Shown one piece after another: positions 53,487-62,902 of a stretch of DNA of 64,000 nt; positions within the stretch are counted from its first letter, which is position 1, and every line of letters starts with the position of its first letter. Origin of the DNA: Dactylonectria macrodidyma (lineage: Eukaryota > Ascomycota > Sordariomycetes > Hypocreales > Nectriaceae); contig JAGMUV010000012.1 in the NCBI GenBank assembly GCA_020744425.1, positions 1,178,001 through 1,242,000 of the forward strand, in the 5' to 3' direction. The notes beneath the pieces were generated by a model. That model made no database searches. It saw only the letters and a program-made list of their open reading frames with translations, and had not been told where the DNA came from. A program made the position numbers and the translations under genes.

Positions 53487-56399
53487 CTACAGGCTCTCAA
53501 CAGTTTCAGCAAATAGTATATCCACAAAAGATGATGCAGGGCCTACAAATCCCTTACGTGCCGCAATGTCGATAGACACCAGTGCTTGTGAGCCCGCGTG
53601 CACATTGTTTCCGACATGGCCCATCGACTGTAGCTCGATCCCTGCCGCCAGCGATGGTTTCGACTTGGTCGGCTCGATCATGACGGCGCCGGAGCCGTCA
53701 GATTCAGGGCCTGCCTCTCCCCTTGCCTTTCCTTCTTCAACATCAATCGAGATTTCTTGAAACACCATGATTCCCCCGTACGATGGCGTCGCCTGAGCTT
53801 CATCTTCCTGTGCTGCCGGATATGTGCCCGAACCATCTGCCGAGTCCACCGACCTTGTCCGGTTGATATTACCAGACGGCCAAAGGTTAATCGTCGAACC
53901 AGACCGTGTGGAATCGGGCAACGAGAATCGTCGTCCGCCCACTGTCGCCATGGTCCTACTGTTTGACTTGGTCGCCACTGAACTGTCGGTCCGTCCAAAC
54001 GGCCAGAACTTGGCTGACCGTCCGTGCCAGCTGGGTTGAGATTCCTCACGCCCGTCCCCGAGCTTTGCAACATGCCCAAACTCTTGATGCACGTCTCGGG
54101 TGAACTCTTGTTGAAACTGCGCCGACACTTGGAGCATCTTAAAGAAGCCGAGAGGCACAAACTCACACTTTTGACTCAAGAGTACCGAGTGAATGGGAAT
54201 CACCAGTCGCATCGCGATCATGGTGGCATCTGCCTGCCCTTCGTCATCTCGGCAAGGTACACGAACGATGGTGGACATGAGGACGGCGTCTTTAAATAGG
54301 GGCTCCTGTGTCCACTCCCGTAGCGCTTTGATTGTGTCCGAGAGCTGACCTGCAAACTCTGTCTCTTGGGCGCTTCGTTGCAGTGAGGCCGCCTCCTCCA
54401 AACCCTGGAGTACATTGGAAACAGACATGTTCTCAAACCTCCTGAGAAACTGCACGTGCCACTTATCCAGAGCCTTGGTCGGAAGAGCCATGGATGGAAG
54501 TAGATGGCGGGCACCCTTTCCAACCAGGACCTCAAACCCAGAGCTGACACGGGCTCGGACGGCAAAGAAACCCAGATGAACTCCTGGAAGCACCTGGTTC
54601 TGCTCCGTCGTATATGTCGACATGGATCGAAGTTTCCTCTCGAATTCTGGAGTCTGGATCTGCATCCTCGATCTGATAATGTCGCTCACCTGATGAGGCT
54701 CAGCGAAACGATAGCCAGCCGACACGAAGCGCTCGGCGTCTCGGTCTGACTCAACGCGCCGGATGAGCAACATCAGCGATCCGAGTCCAGAGTCTGGTTG
54801 CCAGGCTTCGAGGCCCTTTTCTGCCATGTCAACGCCGCCCTGTTCGCCTTCGTGCATGCCTCCGTTTCCCGATCCGGGACTTTCCTGAGGGTTTTTGTGA
54901 GGCACTGTCTGTGACCACTTGCCGTTTGCTCCCGTGGGAAGAATCTCATCCCACAAGACGCCTACTGAAGTAAGATCCTCTCTGAGTCGGTCTGCTAGCG
55001 CTGCTGCGGCGAGGCAAAATAACTCCCTGAAGATAACGTCGTACCGCTCAATCATCTCGCCGTGCTCGCTAATGAGCTGAACACCACGCCGTCTATCTTT
55101 ATGGGTGCCCGAGTGCGGCAGCTGTGACACATGCTGCCTCATGCCGCCGACTAGGATTGAGATTATGCCCCAGTTTCTCGATGCTTGGAACATCCACTGG
55201 AAAAGTGGGTGACCGATGCCGAATCCTCCCTTGGCGTTCTTGGTAGAGTTAGGAAGGGGCTCTGGCCGTAGAAGTGTAACTGGACCAAATGCTTACCTTT
55301 TCCAAGAAGGAGTCGGTAACGACGGTGCTGGGAATGAATCCATCGGGATCGACGAGGATTCTACCGCTATTATCAAAGACGGCTGCGCCTAGTGTGATCT
55401 GTTGGGCTCGGAGTGCCGACTTCCTTATATTCCTTGCCCGAAGAATGGCAGAGACGGCAATGATGAAGCAAGCGCCAAGTGACTATACCACCAGTCAGCC
55501 ACTCCTTGATGCTATGGGGTCATATTATACTGACAAGACAAATGACAACGATGACAGTTGCGCTCCTTGAGGGCTCGTTGCCTTTAGGCTTGATGTTCTT
55601 AAGCCGATATTGAGTTCCCATAGCAGCACACCAATGCATCCCTGATACCGCACCTGCAAGGAAAACAGCTGAGATAGCTCGCTTCCACCACGCGTTAGCC
55701 CACATGGCTCTGAAGACGAAAAACATGGCGAGCGCAACATTGCTAGCAACGACAGCGATGAAGGCAGCTCCGACAACATAGGCTGGTCGATATACGCAGG
55801 TGTAGTTTTCGATAGAGGCGTTTCCGAGGTAGTGCATGCCGCAGACGGCCGTGCCGCAGAGAACACCACCAACAATAACTCTCCACCAGGAAACGGTATT
55901 ATTGGTGCCGATAGCGAGAAAGGCTGCTAGCAAGACGAGGATCGGGATGAAGAAGGATATGGCTGTGAACCCGCTAGAGTAGGCGATTTGCATCTCAGGC
56001 TCTCCGTTGGCAAGGTCGATGGCTCTATTTCCGATGAAGTGCTAATAGAGGGAAGCAGATGGTGAGCGTCTGACGGATTATTTGGGATGGGATTTACATG
56101 TAACAGGTATATGATGACCGCAACTTACCATGCACCAGATGGCTACTCCGCCCATGGTGACAGCAGAGCTCACGAGCAAGAGGCTGATGTTGAGTCAGTA
56201 TGATTTTCCTGCGAGCATGGGATGAGGGTGAGGTATACTGGTTGAAGAGACCCCGGAATGCAGTTCTCCTGTTGATGAGCTCGAGGGTCGAGCCAGCACC
56301 GACCAGGCTGACGATGTAGCTGAGAGCAACAAAACCGGCATTGTAGCTCTGGGACACGATTTGACCCCGGTACTCGCGAAACAAGTCGTGGGAAGACAT
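53487..56399 (-). CDS. MHYT-domain membrane sensor protein
   Basis: Five exons (56399-56239, 56183-56129, 56041-55535, 55482-55297, 55238-53487), with introns of 52-87 bp, join in phase to give 886 residues. The N-terminal 240 residues form about seven membrane helices with repeated MHYT-type motifs: IWCMHFIGNRA (across intron 2), CGMHYLGNAS and SGMHWCAAMGT. The family is thought to sense gases through metal-binding Met/His residues, by analogy with bacterial MHYT proteins; this is not proven in fungi. A long soluble part follows, including IGHPLFQWMFQASRNWG and FRELFCLAAAALADRL. The donor of intron 3 is GTCAGT, which is unusual but keeps the frame. The start at 56399 (MSSHDLFREYRGQ) is preferred to 56429. 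The gene is intact and looks like a stable host gene. Confidence 0.88.
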
Positions 56400-57893
56400 G
56401 ACGGGATTTAGAAACCCGTGGATGAGCAACTACGAATGGAAAAGAACGAGGACCTTTACTTGGCTAGGTGGAACAATGGGACACGGGTGGTTCTTAACTG
56501 GCGCTATAGACTACCAAGTGCATGCGCAGTAGCAACGTGGGGTACAGATTAGGTAGGTAGATATGGAGCAGGGGGTCATACCTTGCTGGGAACTAGGCTG
56601 AGGTACTCCGAAGATAGATAGATGGGCATGTTTCATGCAGAGTTTGTGACCAGAACAGGTTGGCCCATTCCTTGTTGACCTGATATTATTTGTCCATTAA
56701 GCAGCGGCATTCGAAGGAATGGAACGTAAGATTGCCCTTTCGCGCCTTGTTGCATGGTAGGTGGCCACCTCTAGAGACTAAAAACAGACACTCGCCGGCA
56801 CTAACAGACGGGCTAGTGTCAAGAGGGGTGTAGGGGCTTGGCCTCTCAAACTCTAAGTTCGGAGGCCGTTGGACTTGGGAAGTGGAAGTCCATCTGCGAT
56901 CTCTCGTTTAGCCGAGTCAATGGGAGAGGAGGAGGAGAGGCGGGGAAGAATGGGTTCAGGGCGAAATGCCTGAGATTTTCCCAGTCTCGATTTCTAAGCA
57001 TAGACTTTGGTCAATAAAACTCTTGTTGGTTCGTTGGAGGCCAGAGATCGGCAGTTGAAGCAGGTCTGAGCCGTGTGAGGCTTGGGCTGTGATAGGTCAT
57101 AAGCATGTGCTTGTGCATGTTTCTTGTGAGAGTGTGCTTGTGAGTCATAAGAATGCTCTCTCACTCTCCCAAGCCTCGAGTCTCGGGTCCTGATACCCGA
57201 AAAAACATCCGTGCCTTAGACTTACAACCCCGTTCCTTGTCAAGGTAACATCTGCACGGGCACCCGATCTAGGCTCACGGAGATCAATCGTCATCTTGAC
57301 AGGTGGTGGTGGGGCTGGACCCTGGTCGCACTAGTGGTGCCAGCGGCTAGCTGAGCCGGGAGGGGGCTGAGATTGTAATTTCATACAAAGACATCCATTG
57401 TTGGAGAAATCTTTTTGAGATTGACGTGCAAGGATAAAGGCCAGGGTTGCTTGGTGGTCAGCGTGAATATGTGATTGAGGCCTGTCTGTTTAAGATTGTT
57501 CCTGGGTGATTTAATCATACTATTAGATCGTTGATCATTGCTTTTCCTGGCAGGTCGATGAAGAATTGTCGAGGTACATCAGTCACTCTGATTGTGAGGC
57601 AAGTAGAGCACATTCATCACTTTTGCCCGCTGGTCTGGTTTGACAGTTATTCGGCCCAGGAGGTCGAGGCACGCTAACCGACACCTGTGACTTCCACCGT
57701 TTTGGAACTCTATCCCGCACACACTAATAAGATACCTAAGTTTGAACCACACGAATGGAAGACTACATGGTGTCCGGCAGAGTTTTTTTGTTAGGGCCCC
57801 CTAAAGGGTTTGTTGTGCGGGATGGGAGCTGATCAGTTGTTCCTCCCTAAATGTACCTGGAATATCTCTGATTTACATACTGGGTGGCGCCTC
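56400..57893. other. Upstream region of the MHYT gene
   Basis: About 1.5 kb without coding motifs. It probably holds the promoter and leader of the MHYT gene. CT/GT-rich patches occur at 57100-57180. No terminal repeats were found. Confidence 0.4.
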
Positions 57894-57895
57894 TA

Positions 57896-58267
57896 GTCCG
57901 GCCCCCCGTGCGTGGTGCTCCGCACCCACGGGGGGGTCAATGACTCGCAAAAGGTGCCCTTGATTCACAAAATTCGATACCTAGCCCTAGGCTTATTATA
58001 GTAAGACGGGAAGTAGCTTAACCCTAACCCTAACCCTCTAAAATAACCCTGAAGCTTTAAAAGCAAATATTAATATTAAGAAAAATAGTTTCTGATATTT
58101 TTTTTAGCTAATAATATAAAAGAAGATATTCTCTAACTTTTATATCTGAACGAACTTTTTTTTTAGCTAGCTATTTAAGTAGAAATCCTGAATTTTGCGA
58201 ATCAAGGGCACCTTTTGCGAGTCAGTGACCACCCCTTGGGAGCGAGCGAGCAACGGGGGGGCCGAAC
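57896..58267. mobile_element. 372-bp MITE containing telomere repeats
   Basis: Inverted repeats of about 75 bp begin GT(C/T)CGGCCCCCCGT and include a well-matched block around CTCGCAAAAGGTGCCCTTGA. TA flanks both ends (57894-57895 and 58268-58269). The interior is AT-rich and contains telomere-type repeats at 58019-58037. No coding capacity. Confidence 0.75.
58019..58050 (+). repeat. Interstitial telomere repeats
   Basis: TAACCC is repeated three times at 58019-58037, and one more TAACCCT follows at 58044-58050. CCCTAA/TTAGGG is the usual telomere repeat of filamentous fungi. The short length could be chance or part of the MITE. Confidence 0.8.
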
Positions 58268-58270
58268 TAT

Positions 58271-60540
58271 CCCATCGAGTGCGGATGGACCCCATTTTCG
58301 CCAAGGGCGGGGTAAAGCCAATCAGGGCTTATGGGACCACTAGAATAATCGAATCATATGCTAAAATTCAGGGTACCTCGATTCCTCTATAGATTTTGGG
58401 TGTGCCAGAGGTACCAACAATCTCCATCAGTACATAGCGGTACGTTACAGTCTAAGCAGCCTTTTCGAGTCTTTTTTCGCTGTTGCGGCTGTTGAGTGAG
58501 GCTATTCCTAGATACCTCACTTAGAGCCTCGCGTTTCTTCCTCCTGCCGCAATAGGTGCAAGGCGAGTTAACCCCCCTTGATCCCTTGCGATGGTGCTGC
58601 CAAGGAATAGATGTTTTCCTCTTATCTGAAGCCCGTTGAGGTCGTGAAAGTCTTCGACCTCCTGCTAATGGTCCAAACTGTTGAATAAGCTGGGATGCAA
58701 GCAGTCGCCGCCATTGGTACTGGTTCTTGACCTTTTGCCACTCGGGCTTGCCCCAGAGCTGCAGGAAGAAGCTATTCACAACGATCACTTCCAGCAGGAA
58801 ATTCCAAGCAAGGGCTTGCCAGCCTCCTCGACGAATAGGGCGGCTGTATTGATAATAAGACCTCATCTGGTCACTTATATCAACCCCATTCATCTTATGG
58901 TTATACTCGTCAATTGCCTCAGGCACCGGGAGGTTCTTCCGGACGTCTGGGCCGAAGGCTTCTTTCCGGGCAGCCCGCTTTCCAGCAGAGCTTCCGGCCG
59001 GTCGGCGCCGGAGACGGATAACCTCCCGGCCGTCTCGGAAGACGGTTGTCAAGAAGAGGACAAGGGCGTTATCCTTCCAGGTGAATTGGTTGACCTATGA
59101 AGAGACAAACTGATCAGTATGGAGATATCTATAGAAAGCAGTTTGCAATACCATACCTCCCCATCTAAGGTAGGGATGCAATGGATCTGACCCCAAGGAA
59201 TACCCTGGCCTTCTGCTTCCTTCTCGGCGACGAGGATCTTATCTATCCCACTGTCTTTCCGGCAGGTCCCGGAAGCTCCGACCTGCTGCTTCCGGAGGGC
59301 CCGGAGAAGCCGTACGGAAGCAAAGAGATTATCTAGGAATACGTGGTAGACTGCAGCCGGAAGTAAGGTAATAAGTGTTGTTACAACCCGCTGCGTTGGC
59401 GTTAACGGGACCCACTTTGCAGCAGCAGCTCCAGCCTTGCTGTCTTCCGGCCGGGCTTGAGGGACTAGTCCGTACGGGCCCTTTCCGTGTACGTGCCAGA
59501 GCCACCGGAGGCAGTAGCCCGATTGGGCAAGGATCCAGACCTTGAAGCCGGTTGGGATCGGCTTCGTCGGTATTGTCGTCGTCTCTAGGGACCGGCCCGT
59601 AAACCGGACCATAGCCTCGTCAACGGTAAGGTCGGAGCCGGCTGTATAGAAGGAATCCCCAGTCTCTTGGATATGGGCTGACCACTCGTTTACCTTCCGG
59701 TATATATCTGGCATCCCGGCTTGGGCGGGGGCTTGGGCCCGGGCCTGGCGTTGACCTCCTGACTGGCTGGGCTGGAATTCAGAGGTATCAAAGATACGTA
59801 GCTGCCGGAGCAGACTTTGGAAGCGGTCCCGGGAGATAAACCGGGTGAATAGATAGATAGGATCCTCCTTTTGCTGTTGAGTTGACCAATATCTTGATAT
59901 TTGAGGTTCGCTATGTATCCCCATATAAAGCAGGATTCCTAAGAAGAGGTAAATCTCATCTACAGAAGTCTTCCTCCACTCATACACTCTTGACCGTTTA
60001 GCCCGGGGACCTTCCTTAGATAACGGCGCTGCATTCGTCCATTGCACCCACCGCTCAATAAGGCCCCGGGGAACGTGCCGGAGGAATAGGTCAAGCGGGG
60101 CTGCCGGCAGCTCCCGTATCTCTCGGGGCCGGGTCGGTACGTCAAAGGGTACGAAGGAGCCCGGCGGCCCGCGCTCGACAGCCGGAGGTTCGTGGGGGCC
60201 GGACTGTGCTGTTATTGCACTGCTCTGGCGTACAGTCGGCAGTGCAGGCGACAGCGAGGTCTTCAGGAAGGATCTCAACCACAATACAGCTCCGTACGGA
60301 AGCCCCGGAAGCCCCAGAAGCATCGGAAGCCCCGGAGGCACCGGAGGCATCAGAAGAATCAGAATCACTAGAAGACATCGCAGCATTGAACAAAATGACG
60401 GTTTTGGTGGTGACAGCAGGTAAGAAAACATAGGTGCAAATGATGTTTCGTCATGTACTGATTGAAGTGCGGAGTAAAAGTGGGTATAAAAGTGGGTATT
60501 TTGGCCTTGGCGAAAATGGGGTCCATCCGCACTCGATGGG
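58271..60540 (-). mobile_element. PiggyBac-type element 2, apparently intact
   Basis: Perfect 36-bp inverted repeats begin CCCATCGAGTGCGG (58271-58306 and 60505-60540), flanked by AT (58269-58270 and 60541-60542). The element is 2,270 bp with one complete transposase gene on the minus strand. It lies between the MITE and the third copy of the dispersed TATAGGGACTTCC repeat. The other two copies of that repeat show the uninterrupted TATAGGG site. Confidence 0.92.
58387..60393 (-). CDS. PiggyBac-type (DDE_Tnp_1_7) transposase, complete
   Basis: Exons 60393-60298, 60203-59157 and 59094-58387 join in phase across introns of 94 bp (GTACGG...ACAG) and 62 bp (GTATGG...ATAG), giving 616 residues with no stops. 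The N-terminus is a serine/aspartate/glycine run (MSSSDSDSSDASGASGAS; the ATG at 60378 is an alternative start). Catalytic aspartates are visible in SDLTVDEAMVRFTGR, YHVFLDNLFAS and KMNGVDISDQMRSYY, matching the three essential aspartates of PiggyBac. A C-terminal cysteine-rich finger (CTYCGRRKKRE, CLDCNVPLCTDGDCWYLWH) ends the protein. The first intron is my inference; without it the N-terminal frames conflict. With perfect terminal repeats around it, this copy could be active. Confidence 0.85.
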
Positions 60541-60580
60541 ATAGGGACTTCCCTCCGGGCGAAATAAAATCCATCCATTC
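60541..60580 (+). repeat. Dispersed TATAGGGACTTCC repeat, copy 3 (interrupted)
   Basis: The repeat starts directly at the right end of PiggyBac element 2. Its missing first T lies on the far side of the element at 58268. This shows that the element inserted into the TATA of this repeat. Confidence 0.75.
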
Positions 60581-60909
60581 AACCGTAGTGGCCTTCCGTA
60601 GTACCCATCCAGGACCACCTAATGCACACCCCCACCTAATGCACAACCAAAATTTCAATCTTCCCATACAAAATCCGAATTTTCAATTACACCGCATTCG
60701 GCCAGGAATGAAGATACTCACGAACCAAGACCTGCTCTGTATAGGATTTATCATGAAATTTTAATATCGGCTTGAATTTTTTCCGTTCCGCGGCGTGGCT
60801 TCGTTCTATAACCCTTTGAAAAATTTTCATTTTCACCTCATCTAACCTATGCGACTATATCCACTTAAGTAGGCATATCACCAAATGTACTAGTGGAACT
60901 CCTGTAACA

Positions 60910-62806
60910 ATGGTTCGGGGCGTTTATACCGAAGACGACGTAGCTGAGGCTATACTCGATTTTACTGATAGAGGCTTATTGCAGGCTGCGGCGGCCCAGA
61001 AACGTGGAGTGCCTCGGTGGACCATTTCGAGATGACTGTCCGGTCATGCGAGCAGGAATGAACGTATCCAGGCCTACTAGCGCATTTCAAAGACCCAAGA
61101 GGACACCCTCGTTCGTTGGGTGCTGCGACAAGAGTCTCTGGGCTATGCTCTTACGCATAGCCAGCTCCGCGCCTGTGTCGAGGCCATCCTTTAACAACAG
61201 GGCGATAACAAGCCTCTGGGCAAGCACTGGACCGCCAGGTTCGTCAAACGTCACTAATAACTATCTACAAAGCTTGGAAAACGTCAAGAAGCCGCTAGAT
61301 TTGACGGGTTTACACTAAAGGCGGTCAATTGGTACTTCGATATCCGGGAAAACGAGTACGGCTGGATCAAGCCTGAGAATACGGTTAACGTGGACGAGGG
61401 CGGCATAATGGCGGGTTTCGGTAAGTCCTCTACAAGTTCTTTACAGGTTTTTATAGGGTATAACTAATTGGTTGTCCATAAGGCTTGGATAGCCTTGTAA
61501 TCGGGAGCTCTGACCTGAAGAAGAAGGCGCTATTAAAAGGCGTTTAGTCGCGTAACTAGACCTCGTTTATTAAGACTATTACTGTAACTGGCCGTGCTTT
61601 GAAACTGGGAATTATTTTTAAAGGAAAAGAGCTGTAGAATCAGTGGTTTCTTAACGAATTCGAATTGATAGCAGACTGGCACTACATCATATTACCGAAC
61701 GGCTGGATCGATAACCATATAGCTCTCGAGTGGTTGAAGGACGTTTATCTACCTCAAACGGAGCCTCGTGATGCATCGGATGCGAGACTTATTATCCTTG
61801 ACGGTCACGGGAGCTATGCGCAGGTGAGCCTTTCGGTGTTTTCACCGCGGAGTCACCCGCTATAGGGTCGCTAACGAGCAGTCAGGACGAGTGGATGGCG
61901 ACGTGCATTTGTTGAAATGAGCATATTGTGTTGATTGAAGAAAAAGACTAGCGCTAGCTATGGACAAGAAGGCATCTACATCCTAGCCACCAATGGATCG
62001 GAATAGCCATTAATCCGCTAAACCACGGATCTCAACAGCATTCTGAATAATGTCTACTGCTATTACCTACTAGCACATTGCTCTCATGGTTTGTAACCAT
62101 TAGATAATGGAATTTTTAATATCATCAAAGGTGCGTATCGGAAAGAACTCCAAAAGCTGGCTAGTTTGACTGATTCTACGCCGGTTAATAAAGTCAACTT
62201 TATTTGGGCATATGCGAAAGCCAGGGAGGCGGGCATGAGGAAGGAGATTATCTTATCCGGCTGGAGATTTACTAGAAATTGGCCTATTAACCGCCACAAA
62301 GCTCTATCACATCCGGAAATTCAACCGGACAAAGAAAAACTGCTGGAACAGTTCAAGACACCGAGCCCTCCTCCACCGCACTCAGATGATACGCCGAAAA
62401 CGAGCCGGCAAGTGAGGGATATAGCCAAACACCGTAGTCGACCGACCAGGCGGAAGTACAGTAAGATCGCAAAGGGGTTAGAAGCTTTGGAGATTAAGGT
62501 GGCCGTTCAGAATGCGCGGATTACTGGCCTCGAAGAGCAGATGGCCCAGGTGCGGCGAGGGAAGAAAAGAAAGGCGGTACCGAACCCGAACCGACGATTC
62601 ATGGCTCTAGCGGAGGCTCTAGCGGCTGGAGAAGCTTTTCATGACTCAAGGGGGCAGAAATAGAGGTGGATATGGATGAGGAGGTCGAGTCGGTGATTGA
62701 GGTGGGTGTCAGGTCAGAGGACGAAAGTGAGGACTTTGTGGTCGTAACAAAGCACTGCCAGCGCACACGGAGCGGTCGGGAGGTCAAAAAACCACGCAGA
62801 GAGTAA
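60910..62806 (+). pseudogene. Pogo transposase, copy B, many stops
   Basis: ATG 60910 is followed by a CENP-B-type region with stops after TISR and at several later places (for example the double stop in KRH**LSTK near 61255). The codon that is TAG in copies A and C is TGG here (61330-61332). Intron 1 (GTAAGTC, from about 61421) and intron 2 (GTGAGCC, from about 61823) are at the same sites as in copy A. Catalytic motifs NVDEGG, LILDGHGSYAQ and LDNGIF-like are readable. A small LTR-like element at 61910-62037 splits exon 3. The C-terminal coiled coil (ALEIKVAVQNARITGLEEQM) is preserved. Confidence 0.88.
61910..62037 (+). mobile_element. 128-bp solo-LTR-like insertion
   Basis: It begins TGTTGAAATGAGC, ends ATCTCAACA and has the 5-bp duplication GCATT on both sides (61905-61909 and 62038-62042). 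Comparison with copy A of the transposase (near 13960) confirms that these bases are extra. The start matches the insertion at 51320. Confidence 0.9.
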
Positions 62807-62902
62807 AATTCAAGCAATTCTCTATAGAACATCCGCGTGGGCTTCATTTTTAATGTACAAAGTGGTTGGTTTCTGCGTGGATCAAATATTGGATTTTGTA
62901 TA

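Larger units (their letters stand above)
60604..62900 (+). mobile_element. Pogo-type element, copy B (right end lost)
   Basis: The left end, next to TA (60602-60603), is CCATCCAGGACCACCTAATG and onward, with CCACCTAATGCAC present twice, 17 bp apart (60615 and 60632). The sequence corresponding to the inner right repeat (GGATTTTGTAT, 62890-62900) is cut off by the left end of copy C at 62903. It contains a degraded transposase and a 128-bp LTR-like insertion. Confidence 0.85.

Noticed and set aside
60195..60393. Frameshift in the N-terminal part of PiggyBac transposase 2
   Set aside because: A 94-bp GT-AG intron (60297-60204) joins the two frames exactly, so a mutation need not be assumed.
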